From Euglena gracilis (lineage: Eukaryota > Euglenida > Euglenophyceae > Euglenales): DNA of 64,000 bases. Where the stretch lies: NCBI GenBank assembly GCA_039621445.1, contig CP154954.1, positions 29,273,411 through 29,337,410 on the forward strand. The letters run 5' to 3'. Every line of letters begins with the position of its first letter. Position 1 is the stretch's first letter. The notes beneath the pieces were generated by a model. That model searched no databases. It saw only the letters and a list, made by a program, of their open reading frames with translations, and was not told where the DNA came from. Shown here piece by piece: positions 17,217 to 28,669 of the stretch. Position numbers and translations under genes: made by a program.

Positions 17217-17291
17217 GATAGAGGTAGAGGTAGAGGTGAAAGTCCTCTACCTCTATCTGACCCACCTCTACCTCTACCTATACCTCTATGT
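17217..17291. repeat. GAGGTA/CCTCTA microsatellite with inverted halves
   Basis: GAGGTAGAGGTAGAGGT on the left turns into CCTCTACCTCTATC on the right, so it can fold on itself. The tandem copy is near 27068-27142. Confidence 0.8.
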
Positions 17292-17420
17292 CACCTCTAT
17301 GTCCACAATAAGGGCCACAAAAGGCTCCAAATGCCTCAAACTTGGCAAATTAGCGTCTCAACACAGTTTATTTAGGTTCGGAATGAGAAAAAAAAAATGC
17401 AGATGGGTGGCTTCTATACA

Positions 17421-17533
17421 CAAATTGTGGCTGAGCCCAGATTTCAGCCTGAAAACGTGTTCAGCCAGGGGGCCCCCGAAGGGGGCCCCCTGAACACGTT
17501 TTCAGGCTGAAATCTGGGCTCAGCCACAATTTG
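17421..17533. repeat. long hairpin, family H
   Basis: Arms of 44 bp (17421-17464 and 17490-17533) are perfect inverted repeats (CAAATTGTGGCTGAGCCCAG...), with a GC-rich palindromic loop (GGGGGCCCCC type). It is preceded by TTCTATACA, the leader seen before other hairpins here. Other copies: 27272-27384, 42572-42681, and one split by an insertion at 34251-35315. Confidence 0.92.
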
Positions 17534-17536
17534 TTT

Positions 17537-17827
17537 AAAACGTGTTCAGAGCCCGCCAAATGAAATTCGTGGTCATGATTCACGCAAGGGGTCAAAAACG
17601 CGAATTTGTGAAATTCGGACCCAAAAAACGGCGCCCGCACTGAAAACGTGCCTGAACACAGATGCCTTCATTGAAAACGTGTCATTGCCACAAATGCCCT
17701 CACTGAAAACGTGCCTGAACACAGATGCCTTCACTGAAAACGTGTCATTGCCACAAATGCCCTCACTGAAAACGTGTTCATGACCACGAATTTTAGGGCA
17801 GGCATTTGGCGGGCTGAACACGTTTTT
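17537..17827. mobile_element. MITE, 291 bp, TIR family of the PHD elements
   Basis: Starts AAAACGTGTTCAGAGCCCGCC and ends with its inverse (GGCGGGCTGAACACGTTTT); the inner part of the TIR includes TTCGTGGTCATGA. The interior is tandem TGAAAACGTGCCTGAACACAG / TGAAAACGTGTCATTGCCACA units. It is a short relative of the 1.34-kb element at 42684-44021. Confidence 0.8.
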
Positions 17828-17959
17828 AAAAATTGCCATGAGAGATTTGTGACAAGAATGGCCAATTTCTGATTTTTCCCATAAAATTGCCTTCATTTGG
17901 CATAAATTTTCTTTGATAAGCCACTTTCCTTAAAAGTTTCACATTGAGGTGACATATAG

Positions 17960-18024
17960 TAGAGGTAGAGGTGACCTCTACCTTTACCTGTACCTCTACC
18001 TCTACCTCTACCTCTACCTCTATC
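17960..18024. repeat. CCTCTA microsatellite at the duplication junction
   Basis: TAGAGGTAGAGG then CCTCTACCTCTA repeats, ending abruptly at the second copy of the 9.85-kb duplication. Confidence 0.85.
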
Positions 18025-18182
18025 GCCGGGATCGACCGGCGCGCGTAACTGCGCCCAAGGACGAGACACTGGTTGGCCGGACCTTGGGTGTAGTTCCCCG
18101 CCTGAGGGCGTGCCACGGCAAGCAGTATGAGCTGCCCCGTGGCCGTCCAACGGCGGGTGGTGACAACCAACGTATACAGGCC

Positions 18183-18547
18183 CCCTCCCTCATGACCAAC
18201 TCCAGATCTGCGCCGCCGGCCAGAAAACTCACGAGGCCCCCCCTGCTCGACCGACCACCTGCTGCCTCCTCACACACAGAGAACGGAGGCCTCACCTGAG
18301 AGAGAAGGACATGGACACGCTCTTCACGACCACACAACACTGGGCAATCGGACTATGTTGCCTTCGCATCTCAGGGGATGTCCACCCACATCCGGGTCCT
18401 GGGGTACCAGCTGACATCTACATGCTGTTGCCACATCACCTACGCACCGCTTGCGATGCCTTGCAGCTACCTCTCCCGGCATGGGACCCCTTCGCCTCTC
18501 CGCAGAACAACCTGGCCGCTCGTTACTTTTCGATGTCAGACAACGCG
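18183..18547 (+). pseudogene. DIRS ORF1 part 2, copy 2 (5' truncated)
   Basis: Same sequence as 8335-8699: the GDVHPHPGP motif (about 18374-18400) and first Dam-like block. It no longer has an upstream cold-shock part, only the ATG at 18311. TSD CGCG at 18544-18547. Confidence 0.75.
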
Positions 18548-21464
18548 TGTGGGAGGGCGGCTGGCAACAGCAAAAATTAGGAAGAGCAAAGCCTAATTCA
18601 CAGAAAAAATTACTATTTCACTTTGTAGGTGGCAAAAAGCTGAATACCTTGTTCAAAACGTCTTGGAAGACTTTGTTTTGACGTCTTGCATTGGGTTTTA
18701 CTGGTGGAAGTTCCGGCGGAAGGATTACAAAAAAGTGGTATTTTGAAGCGCTGAAGCCAGAAAATCCAAGTGAATTCCCAGAAAAGAGACATCTCAGAAA
18801 ACTCAAGGTATTCTGGCTTGCCAAGGCATGTTGTTCAAGTATCAGTGAATGTACCATCGAAGAAGGACAATCAGAAGTGAAATGCAGCTGGAGCCAGCAG
18901 CAGGAGGAGGAGGAGGAAGAACAACAACCTCCAGAACCTGCAGTAAGCTGTGGTATGTACTGCTGATGGACACCCTCTTCATGCTGCAGATTGGTGATGT
19001 ATAATTTGCAGCTGGGTGTTGGATGGTTGAAAAACATTTGGAACAGATTCTGTGACAGTTTTCTGCAGTTTGTGCTTTTGTTTGGGTTGGGAGTCCGTTG
19101 CTGGAAAGTTCGGGCCACGTAGCCCCTTTTGCCACACCATTTATGGGTTGGGAGGCACTTTCCAAAAGCAAATTTGGGCCCAGCAGCCCCAGGACACACC
19201 AGGCAAAATGCACATGTCATTTCCAGTCCCAAAGTTCTGTACTGCTGTGATAGGTTGGGAGGCAAATGCTTTAGCATTTTTGGGCCCAGCAGCCCCTTAT
19301 GCCACACCACACACTGTGCAACTCAGTTTCAATTGTCCATTTGTGTTGTAAATCCTTTGGGCAGTCAATGGTACCTGATTCGGCTCGGATCAATGCACAC
19401 AATTTTGGGCAGAAGAAAGTTCAACATGTCAATGTCAAAAAAGGATTTGCAGAATCAATTGTCAGAATTTCAATGTCAATTTTGGATTTTTGAAAATGTT
19501 GGTTCCTGGCCCTGCCATTTTGTGGGTGCCGCTTCAAGGGGGCCCTGCCCTGGCATTCACATTTGGCAACCCGAGCCGGCCTGGGCTTCTGGGGGGCCTT
19601 CTGGGATAACTTGTGGTTTCTGGGGGGAAACCGCAGGTTCCTCAGATGGCGTCCCAAATGGGCCCAGGAGTGGGCAAGGGGGGGTCATGGAGGATTTGTG
19701 TTGTATTGGCTGGGATTGCTGGCAGCAGCTGCTTTACGCTTAATCGGTTTTGTTGTACATTACAGCCCCCCCCCCTGTGTGTGGCGGACAGCCTTTTCAA
19801 GATCAATCTCCAGAAATCTCTGAATTAGGCATTGCCAGAAAAAAGGGTTCAGACCAAAATCTTAAGCTGGGAATTCTGTGTTTTCATTCTGTATTTCAGT
19901 GGCAGCCTATGGCAAACAGTGTATCAGTTTGCTTGGACTTCATTGGCATTGGCAAACATCTTCAAGATTTGTTCCCCTGCTGTGCAAAAGATTTTGAAAA
20001 CTCCAGTGACGCAGTGGGAAAATGCCAGTGGAAAAGCCCAAGTTGGCAGTAGGAGACTGTCCAGCATTGCACATTACAGGTTGGCCTGGGCCAGAAGTTG
20101 GTCACCCCAAGTGTCATTGGACAAGGGCTGTCACAACACACTGAGCCGAGGACCCACCCTCACACAAACTGATATGAGCTTTGTCCAGTACAAACGATCC
20201 TGTTGGGCCACGAAGGGGATTGGCACTCAGATGGTGATCTGGTGGACTGTCATTACATTATCATTGGTGGACCACTGGCTGCAGCTGATGGCAGTACTTT
20301 GCACTGTACATTGCTGCAGATGTCATTGAAGATTGCATGTCATTGTCATTGAACTGGATATGGTGATGAGCCGTGAGGCACGTACAACAGAATCGAGCAC
20401 CGGTGGAGCATCGAGATGAGCCGTGAGGCACGTACTGGAGAAGGAGTTGGTGGTCATTTGTTGCCCTGGGCAGCCCAGTTGTTGGCATTGCCATGGGTTG
20501 TGGGTTAACCGATAAAACCCTCTGCCGTGAAGTTTTGGCATTGATGTAATGCTGTCTGCTGGAGGTGTTCTGCGGCATTAGATGTCACGGTTTGATCGTT
20601 TTCTCCGTCTTCGTCTTCTGCGTGTTTCTGTCTCTTCTCCATGTTCTGCGAGGGGCTAAGTGGCTCGTCTGTCCGCTGTGCTGCGAATGTCTGGGCAATT
20701 GCGCAGCAATTGTTCAGGAAGGGGTGTGTGTGTGGCGGACAGCCTTTTCAAGATCAATCTCCAGAAATCTCTGAATTAGGCATTGCCAGAAAAAAGGGTT
20801 CAGACCAAAATCTTAAGCTGGGAATTCTGTGTTTCATTCTGTATTTCAGTGGCAGCCTATGGCAAACAGTGTATCAGTTTGCTTGGACTTCATTGGCATT
20901 GGCAAACATCTTCAAGATTTGTTGCCCTGCTGTGCAAAAGATTTTGAAAACTCCAGTGACGCAGTGGGAAAATGCCAGTGGAAAAGCCCAAGTTGGCAGT
21001 AGGAGACTGTCCAGCATTGCACATTACAGGTTGGCCTGGGCCAGAAGTTGGTCACCCCAAGTGTCATTGGACAAGGGCTGTCACAACACACTGAGCCGAG
21101 GACCCACCCTCACACCCCCTAAAAAAAAAAACCACCCCCAGACCAAAATCCCAGATCAATGCCAGCCGCCCAACTTCGTGGGTTGTCGGCATTGGCCTGG
21201 GAGGGGTGTGTGGGAGGGCGGCTGGCAACAGCAAAAATTAGGAAGAGCAAAGCCTAATTCACAGAAAAAATTGCCATTTCACTTTGTAGGTGGCAAAAAG
21301 CTGAATACCTTGTTCAAAACGTCTTGGAAGACTTTGTTTTGATGCCTTGCATTGGGTTTTACTGGTGGAAGTTCCGGCGGAAGGATTACAAAAAAGTGGT
21401 ATTTTGAAGCGCTGAAGCCAGAAAATCCAAGTGAATTCCCAGAAAAGAGACATCTCAGAAAACT
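18548..21464 (+). mobile_element. non-autonomous LTR element, duplicated copy
   Basis: Copy of 8700-11617 with the same 256-bp LTRs (18548-18803 and 21209-21464) and CGCG flanks. Confidence 0.85.
19776..21115 (+). mobile_element. nested LTR-like element, duplicated copy
   Basis: Copy of 9928-11268, flanked by CCCC. A GT-dinucleotide run at the start of its second repeat is shorter by one GT than in copy 1. Confidence 0.75.
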
Positions 21465-21468
21465 CGCG

Positions 21469-22106
21469 CTCTCACAGCCATGGGAAGAAGGACCACTTCT
21501 GTGGGCCAATCCGCCCTTCGAATTAAGACACCAGGCGCTCCAAAAAGCCCTCGATTCCTCCGTGTGCGTGCTATTCTTATGGCCTCTCTTTAGGCCGGAC
21601 GACCTCCAGATGATGGCTTCTTTTTCCTCCTCCGGATTTGGCTCGCCCCTCCTGTCCCTCTTTTCTCCAGAGGACACGGATTGCCCCCCTTCCCAACCCC
21701 GCCGTGGCGCCGCGGGCTCTTCCTCTTGGATTTCCGGAGCCGGGTCACAGGCTGGATTCATGATTGCTGCCAAGATGGGGATGTGGAGTCCAATCCCGGA
21801 CCTTCCGCCGGGTCCCTGGCACTCACCGTCTCCTTTCAAGAGTTCCTCGGACCTTTCCTCACCACCTTCGTAGCTTCAGTCGACAAGACGGAGCTGGCAC
21901 TCTCCACCATCAACCTGCGGGCCCGCGCTCGCACGTGGCCGTCTGGCTGGCACTCCCCCTTCTTCCCCACCGATTTCCAAGGCTCCGAGGACGACGTCTT
22001 CGGTTCTTTGGCCGCGTACGAGCTGTATGCCAACGCCGTCCTACTCCCACACAACGATGCTTTATGTTGGACGCCGGCCGAACCCCGAACTTCTCGCCCT
22101 CCGTAA
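21469..22106 (+). pseudogene. DIRS ORF1 part 3, copy 2, frameshifted
   Basis: As 11622-12257 but with CCTCCTCCGG in place of CCTCCCGG near 21640 (+2 nt). The NPPF block and the 2A motif (21780-21803) therefore fall in different frames. The downstream part is open as 21681-22106. Confidence 0.75.
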
Positions 22107-22641
22107 ACGGGTCAAGGAGTTGGAGTTGGCCCGCACCCCGCCAACTCTCGAGGAACTCGTGGGCGAGTGTTCTCCTCTGACCGTCTCACGACTGCGCCTC
22201 CTCCCCTCACTCCCTGGCTGGTCCACAGACTTGCTGACGGCTTTCGAGAAGCGAGCACACCAAAAATGCTCCGACACTGAATGTTGCGACTCATTATGGG
22301 CTGCCACTGTCCGCGCTATTTTTCGACAAAACAGCTCCACGTCTTCCTCCTCCTCACCGGGCGCAACCTCCGTCTCCCGCTCCGCCACAAGGCGTCCTCT
22401 CGAGATGTCCCTCTCCACCCTTAAGGAAAGGGGTGGCCGGGTCGAGACGGAGGTGGGACCCAACGGGGTCGTCACGTGGGCTTTCCTCGGGGGAAAGAAG
22501 TTCTTCCTTTCAAAGAAGGGCGCCTTGTGGGACACATCCGAACCCCCTCCCGCAGCCTGCTTCACCTGTGGCAACCAGCATTGGTACTGGGAGTGTGAAG
22601 CACAGGGGACCAACGCCAACCCAGCCATCTCCCCCCCCTGA
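22027..22641 (+). CDS. DIRS Gag C-terminal part with zinc knuckle, copy 2
   Basis: Same translation as 12178-12792, including CFTCGNQHWYWEC. It keeps the +1 relation to the preceding frame. Confidence 0.7.
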   Translation: MPTPSYSHTTMLYVGRRPNPELLALRKRVKELELARTPPTLEELVGECSPLTVSRLRLLPSLPGWSTDLLTAFEKRAHQKCSDTECCDSLWAATVRAIFRQNSSTSSSSSPGATSVSRSATRRPLEMSLSTLKERGGRVETEVGPNGVVTWAFLGGKKFFLSKKGALWDTSEPPPAACFTCGNQHWYWECEAQGTNANPAISPP

Positions 22642-25204
22642 CGCCCCAGGCCGGGGGAGAGGGGAAATGAGCAGCACCGCCACCCCTTCCCCACACTCCC
22701 CGCAACGGCCGCCAACCCCCTTCCCCCTCCTCCCCTCTGCCCCCTGCGCTCCGGACACCTCTTCCTCACCAGGGCTGTGCACCGCCGCACCTCAGGCATC
22801 ATCCCAGATTTCCGCACCGCTCTCACCTGGTCCCTTGCCCCCAGCACCCTCTCCTCCTACACCTCCCGCATCGCCACCTTTCTCCAATGGTGGGAGGACC
22901 ACGCCTCGAGTTGGTCTCTACAGCCTGAGCTGGTCGAAAAGTTTCTTCTCCAACAATTGGTTGCAAGAACCGCGGCCATTACCCTCCGGGTTTTCCTTTC
23001 TGCCATCACCTTCCTGCGCTCCATTCGACTGTTCCCTTGGGACATTCCCCACGCCTGGTGGAGGGTGTCCAATGCAGCATCCAACTTGGCCCTCCGCCCA
23101 TCCCGTCCCAGGACGTGGTTCTTGCTTCCGGACCTCTGCATCTGTGCCCGCGCCTGCCACACCACCGAACAAAAACGTTACCTCGCAGTTGTGGTCTTGG
23201 CCCTCATCACTGGTCTTCGCTTCAGCGAGGCCTCCCGCATTTGCCCAAACGATTTCTCCTTCGACAACGGGTGTACATTCCGTTTCCACTGCGCCAAACG
23301 CCGACCCTCCTCTCCTCAATCCACCTCTCGCCCCCTTTCCCCCTGGGGTGCTGCATGGGCCCGTTACCTCACACTCACAGCTACAGGCCCCCCCGATAAG
23401 GCCTTCCTCCCTCCTGCCCAACTCCGGAACGGATTTTCCGAATTCACCAGGCCCCTGCTCCCACAACGGCACACCTTCCATGCCCTACGCCGGGCCAACG
23501 CCTACTACCTCTCCTCCTTGGGCCTTCCCACCGAGCACATCGGCGAATGGAGCCGATGGCGGTCCCCAGCGCTTGTTCGGCACTATGCCGGGCAACCGGC
23601 CGGTGCCTCCACCTCGGAGTTCTATACGGCTCCCTTTCCGCCGCTCGCCTTGTCCGACCTCTTCCCCGTCCGCCGCTTCCTCGACTCAACCACAGCTTCC
23701 CTATGGGGAGCGCACCTCTCAACACCTGAACCGCAACTGCGCCTCCCTCCCGCACCAAAACCCAACAAACGGCGGCGGCGGTCCCGTGATTCGAATACCT
23801 AATGGATGGTCCCGCGTGCGCTCGGTCATCTGGAACCTCGCCTGGACGATCTCTCGGAAACGCCTTCCGCGACCCACCACTAGAAACCGCCTCTTCCACG
23901 GCCTACGATTACTCCTAGCCGCAGCCTGGCAGCGGGCCGTCCAACTGAGCGACCTCGCCGTTTGGCAGCGTGCCCTCCGTACTGTGAGCCTTCTGCCTAC
24001 TATTCAGCTTCTTGACATTCTTGACTTTGATTACCACCCCTCAGCCCCAACCGCCCGTACCACCCGTGCCTCCCTGAACATGCCGATGACTTCCAAGGGG
24101 CTCGGGTCCCGTGGTTCCTTCCGCATCCCCACTAGCGTTTGGTCCGCCATTGTGCCCGCCTCTTTGCCCGCTAGTATAAAGGCTGCTGGTGCTGTCGAAC
24201 CATTCTTGCCACACCCCCCAGATCGCTTTGCCTCAGCCATGCTGCAGCGCCTACGAGCTGACGGCTTCCTCTTGGATTGTACGCACCTGCCCCCCAACGC
24301 CTCTTGCTTCTTACGCCCCAAATCCAACGAGAAGGCAGCCTTCATCGCTGACCTGCGGGGAGTCAACACACTGAGCCCCTCCCCACTCCCACATTTCTCT
24401 CTACCCTCACTCCCTGAGGTTGCCACCGTTTTCTCCCGACAACCCTTCCGTTGGGGAACAGTCGTGGACCTCACCAACTTCTTCTGGTCCCTCCGTCTGC
24501 CCCCCTCTGCATCCGACTGCTTCCGGGTCGCGGGCTTGACGTGGGACAGTCTGCCTTTCGGCTGGAATCTTTCCCCGGCTCTGGCCCAGGCTACCTTGGG
24601 GCTCCTCCTGGACCAATTCCTCTTACAAGAGGGCCTCCTCCTCAAGTTCGGCCATGGCGTTCTCCTGTTCCACTATTATGATGACATCCTCCTTCTCGCC
24701 CTTCACCAGCATGAGTGCGCCCACTCCACCGACAGCCTAGTCGCCTTCCTACGTCACAACGAACTGCTGGTTTCCCCGAAAAGTACGCTATGCCCCCAGC
24801 AGTCTCTAACCTGGCTCGGTAAAACACTCCACCTGCAGGGCGGACGGCTGCCCCCATCTGTGGCTAACTCCGAAGGCCTGCTCCTCCGCCTCACGGCACT
24901 CGCGCTCCTGCTCACATTCTGCCTCTCACCCCGCGCACCATCGAGCGCATTACAGGCTTCGCCATGTGGTGCCACCGCCCCCGACTGGGTGCCACACTCT
25001 TCCTCTTCGCCTTCTACCGTCTCCTATACTCCCACAGACGGTTTTGGCAACGTTGCCCCCTGGCCGCTGTCCGCGCCTTCGCTGACCTCACCGCTCTTGC
25101 CCACCTACCGTGGAGCCCGCCACCGTCCGAGGAACCGGAAACCTGCCCCACCACCCACACGATTGCCGGGGACGCCGCCCTTATTCGGGGTGGCTACCAG
25201 GTAG
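22433..25204 (+). pseudogene. RT and start of RNase H, copy 2, frameshifted
   Basis: Same as 12584-15805 up to the RT thumb and connection. One C is missing near 24922 (CTGCCTCTCACC versus CTGCCCTCTCACC), which throws the last 90 or so codons out of frame. The YYDD and motif A regions are intact. Confidence 0.85.
22642..23802 (+). CDS. tyrosine recombinase, copy 2
   Basis: As copy 1 with all catalytic residues, plus one extra Arg (FPVRRFLDS instead of FPVRFLDS) from a CGC insertion near 23673. The frame is intact; no ATG precedes the domain here either. Confidence 0.85.
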   Translation, partial: RPRPGERGNEQHRHPFPTLPATAANPLPPPPLCPLRSGHLFLTRAVHRRTSGIIPDFRTALTWSLAPSTLSSYTSRIATFLQWWEDHASSWSLQPELVEKFLLQQLVARTAAITLRVFLSAITFLRSIRLFPWDIPHAWWRVSNAASNLALRPSRPRTWFLLPDLCICARACHTTEQKRYLAVVVLALITGLRFSEASRICPNDFSFDNGCTFRFHCAKRRPSSPQSTSRPLSPWGAAWARYLTLTATGPPDKAFLPPAQLRNGFSEFTRPLLPQRHTFHALRRANAYYLSSLGLPTEHIGEWSRWRSPALVRHYAGQPAGASTSEFYTAPFPPLALSDLFPVRRFLDSTTASLWGAHLSTPEPQLRLPPAPKPNKRRRRSRDSNT

Positions 25205-25656
25205 GACTCTCCCTTTCCCCCGATCAACACCGCTTGCTCCGCTGCCCCCCAGAGATCCTCACACAGCAGCAAGCTGAATTGTTCGCCTTGGACGCCGCTA
25301 CACGTCTCGCGGTCCGTCTCGGTTGGTCCTCCCTCTACTTCCATGGTGACTACTGGGGAGCCCTCTGTGCCTTACACACCCTCCGCGCCCCCCTACATTG
25401 CCCCCAATACGTGCGGACGCTCCGACGTATCTTCAACCGCCTCCTCTGGTCAGGCCTATCCGTCCACCTGTTCTGGATCCCCTCGGCTTACCAACCAGGG
25501 GACCCCATCAGCCGTATCCACTTCCCCTGTAGCACGGCCCTCCTGCGGAAGGCCATCTTGTGTGCCCAGCGCCGGTTCACAGATCTCGAGCACAACACAT
25601 TACCCTCGCCTCCCCTGCCCGTCGGCACAACTTGCATCACCGCCCATCCACGCTAG
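24964..25656 (+). pseudogene. RNase H part of copy 2 in the shifted frame
   Basis: Continues the true RNase H frame after the 1-nt loss: AGDAALIRGGYQ, QQAELFALDAA, FHGDYWGAL, WIPSAYQPGDPISR. One substitution (R to Q after GGY) relative to copy 1. Confidence 0.85.
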
Positions 25657-25682
25657 ACGCGTCGGCGCGGCACCGCACCGCG

Positions 25683-25761
25683 GGTCACGTGTGCAGACCT
25701 GATGGTTCTGTCTCGCGTCTCGCTTGTGCTTGCATGTAAGGTAACCAAAAAGTAGCGGATC
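25683..25761 (+). repeat. B1 split repeat, copy 2
   Basis: As 15832-15910. Confidence 0.9.
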
Positions 25762-25833
25762 ACGAGATCCAAAGGATCGAGAGATGCTTAATTCACCCAC
25801 CCTACCACACAGGTACTCAAACTTGAAAGGCAG
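25758..25833 (+). repeat. A2 split repeat, copy 2
   Basis: As 15907-15982, with the AAA-loop palindrome. Confidence 0.9.
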
Positions 25834-25938
25834 CCCTCCCACCCGCCCACAACACCACCTTACCCTCCAAACTGCCCGCCACACCTGATGTACATCGGCG
25901 TTTGAACAGTACCGTATTACATTTTTACTGGTCGTCCA

Positions 25939-26017
25939 GGTCACGTGTGCAGACCTGATGGTTCTGTCTCGCGTCTCGCTTGTGCTTGCATGTAAGGTAA
26001 CCAAAAAGTAGCGGATC
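25939..26017 (+). repeat. B2 split repeat, copy 2
   Basis: As 16088-16166. Confidence 0.9.
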
Positions 26018-26257
26018 TATAGGAAAAGCCTAATTTGAGGCTCCAATTCAGCACAATTTGCTTCCGCAGACTTTTGTGGGTTTCTTTGTTGCATACAATT
26101 GAGAATTGAAGTCCTCAAGAATTATTTCATTGAAGAATTGTCATTTTTGAGAATTTCAAGTTCAAAGGTCAGGTCCCACCTTTCCTCATTGACGGTGTGT
26201 CATTGTTGCCCTTTACCACCATTTCAGTGAACAAAACACCACCCTTATCCATTCTCA

Positions 26258-26623
26258 ATGTTTTGCATGCCGGAAGAAAGGGGGAGTGACATGGCCTCAT
26301 GGGGATCAAAGTTTGGAGAAGCATTTTCATTGGAGCGGAATTTTGATTTTGTACAAGATTTCCACGAAAAAGCTAATTCGATCCTACGCACCCCCCTCTG
26401 GGCGGGGGGTATACCAGTGGGCGAAACGGGGGGTGGCCTGAGCCCTCCACCACCCGGAAAAACACTGGGCCCTGGCCAGGGAACGGCAGCCCCAGGGGTG
26501 GGTGACGGGCAGGAGTCAGCCGGCCAGGGGGCTGGGGTTTTCTGTCCGACACCCGCAGGGGGGGCGCCCGGGGTAGACACACAGAAGGGGGGAAAACAAA
26601 AAAAGAAAGTTGAACCAAAGTAA
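26258..26623 (+). CDS. hypothetical ORF, 121 codons, duplicated copy
   Basis: Same translation as 16407-16772; not recognised, possibly chance. Confidence 0.2.
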   Translation: MFCMPEERGSDMASWGSKFGEAFSLERNFDFVQDFHEKANSILRTPLWAGGIPVGETGGGLSPPPPGKTLGPGQGTAAPGVGDGQESAGQGAGVFCPTPAGGAPGVDTQKGGKQKKKVEPK

Positions 26624-27271
26624 ATGAAATTGAAGAAAAAAAAGTAAATCCCAAAACGGAATTTAAGGGAATTTATTTTCAAGGAAAATGTGCAAACAAG
26701 GGAAAATTTTTAAAACCATAACGTAAAGCCCCCCCCCCAATTCTCACCACCCTTGCAGCCCCACCCCCCCCAAATCTTGACCAACCCATGAAGGCCCCCC
26801 AATTTTTTCCAAAAGAAGGGCACACAAAAAAAAACAAATACAATTAGTCACCAAAAAAACAAAGAGGGTATCGGGGCGTTGTCGAACCTCGTGCTTCACA
26901 AAAGAAAACATTTCCTCAATGGCGTTCAATTTTGAAAAGGGTTTGACGTGCCACATGCCCCCCCCCCAAATTGAGAACGGCTTTGTCAAACCCTTGTCGT
27001 GGAGAATTAGGGGCAATAAACAGATGGCGGTGGCCAAAGGGGGGAGAAGGGTTTGAAGCCACGGCTGGATAGAGGTAGAGGTAGAGGTGAAAGTCCTCTA
27101 CCTCTATCTGACCCACCTCTACCTCTACCTATACCTCTATGTCACCTCTATGTCCACAATAAGGGCCACAAAAGGCTCCAAATGCCTCAAACTTGGCAAA
27201 TTAGCGTCTCAACACAGTTTATTTAGGTTCGGAATGAGAAAAAAAAAATGCAGATGGGTGGCTTCTATACA

Positions 27272-27384
27272 CAAATTGTGGCTGAGCCCAGATTTCAGCC
27301 TGAAAACGTGTTCAGCCAGGGGGCCCCCGAAGGGGGCCCCCTGAACACGTTTTCAGGCTGAAATCTGGGCTCAGCCACAATTTG
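27272..27384. repeat. long hairpin, family H, duplicated copy
   Basis: Copy of 17421-17533. Confidence 0.92.
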
Positions 27385-27387
27385 TTT

Positions 27388-27678
27388 AAAACGTGTTCAG
27401 AGCCCGCCAAATGAAATTCGTGGTCATGATTCACGCAAGGGGTCAAAAACGCGAATTTGTGAAATTCGGACCCAAAAAACGGCGCCCGCACTGAAAACGT
27501 GCCTGAACACAGATGCCTTCATTGAAAACGTGTCATTGCCACAAATGCCCTCACTGAAAACGTGCCTGAACACAGATGCCTTCACTGAAAACGTGTCATT
27601 GCCACAAATGCCCTCACTGAAAACGTGTTCATGACCACGAATTTTAGGGCAGGCATTTGGCGGGCTGAACACGTTTTT
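27388..27678. mobile_element. MITE of the PHD-element TIR family, duplicated copy
   Basis: Copy of 17537-17827. Confidence 0.8.
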
Positions 27679-27810
27679 AAAAATTGCCATGAGAGATTTG
27701 TGACAAGAATGGCCAATTTCTGATTTTTCCCATAAAATTGCCTTCATTTGGCATAAATTTTCTTTGATAAGCCACTTTCCTTAAAAGTTTCACATTGAGG
27801 TGACATATAG

Positions 27811-27892
27811 TAGAGGTAGAGGTGACCTCTACCTTTACCTGTACCTCTACCTCTACCTCTACCTCTACCTCTATCCCTCTACCTCTATCCAG
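27811..27892. repeat. CCTCTA microsatellite, end of duplication
   Basis: Here the repeat runs on into CCAGCCCTGTTG, the unique flank, whereas the first copy jumps into the duplicated DIRS sequence. Confidence 0.85.
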
Positions 27893-28294
27893 CCCTGTTG
27901 AAGCACAAATGGTCTATGTCCCCGAAGGTTGTCCAGGACAACCAAACAAGGCAACCTTAAATTATGGGGGATGACAGGTATTTTTGAAACCAATCATAAA
28001 AAAAAGTTTTTTTTGAGAATTGAATGCCCAAAATTCCGTTCTCAAAAAAAATGAATTTTTAATTCGAAAAATTTTGTGAAATTTAAAATAAATTGTTCAA
28101 AATTTCAAATTGAAATGCAAAATTATGAAAATTATGAAAATATTTTAATGCATGAAAGGATGCAAAATCCCTTGAGCGATACAAATCTCAATTTTTTTGG
28201 CAAAAAAACAAAATTAAATTGCATTTAATGAAATACCTGTCAATTTTCAAAACGGTGACCAAGTTTTGAATGAAGAAAGCGAATTGGATATTAA
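27893..28294. other. AT-rich spacer, no gene seen
   Basis: Strongly AT-rich after 27960, with runs such as AAAATTATGAAAATTATG. No ORF of note. Confidence 0.5.
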
Positions 28295-28317
28295 GTGGCC
28301 CTTCCAAAAGCTCATAG

Positions 28318-28665
28318 GGGGTGTCTGGGACGCGGGGGCGGACGCGGGGGGGGGGGGACGCGGGGGGGGACGCGGGGGAGACGCCATTTTTGGGACAGTG
28401 AAATTAGGAATTTGCTACGAGAAATTTTTTGCCAAATTAGGATTCTACCACAACAAATTAGGAATCACCAACCCCAAATTAGGAATCACCCACCACAAAT
28501 TGGGAATCACCCACACCAAATTAGGAATCACCAACCTCAAATTTGCCTGAAATTAGGAATCAGCCTCCTAAATTTGGCTGTCTCGAGAACAAATTTTTGG
28601 TTCCAAAGTGGGACGCGGGGGGGACGCGGGGGGGGGGGACGCGGGGGGGACGCGGGGGAGACACC
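28318..28665. repeat. GGGGACGCGG arrays around an AAATTAGGAATCACC minisatellite
   Basis: Two arrays of GGGGGGACGCGG-like units (28328-28383 and 28609-28662) flank four to five units of about 20-21 bp based on CAAATTAGGAATCACC (28447-28536). Both outer arrays end in GGGGGAGAC, so the whole may be one element. Confidence 0.8.
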
Positions 28666-28669
28666 TCCA

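Larger units (their letters stand above)
18028..26017 (+). mobile_element. DIRS-like element copy 2, lacking its left end
   Basis: Second copy produced by the tandem duplication. It starts inside the TRIM 3' LTR, so A1, the cold-shock domain and most of the TRIM are missing. B1 (25683-25761), A2 (25758-25833) and B2 (25939-26017) are present. Two frameshifts (ORF1 and RNase H) make it non-functional. Confidence 0.9.
8180..27876. repeat. tandem duplication, two copies of about 9.85 kb
   Basis: 8180-18027 and 18028-27876 align end to end with a spacing of 9847-9851 bp throughout. I see only about a dozen differences: +2 nt near 21640, +3 nt near 23673 (CGC), -1 nt near 24922, G to A near 25199, and small changes in homopolymers. 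The left breakpoint is inside the TRIM 3' LTR, the right one in a CCTCTA microsatellite. Either a recent duplication or an assembly of two haplotypes in tandem. Confidence 0.93.

Noticed and set aside
17537-17827. CRISPR-like array (regular TGAAAACGTG repeats)
   Set aside because: Units are tandem with conserved spacers, eukaryotic context, bounded by TIRs.
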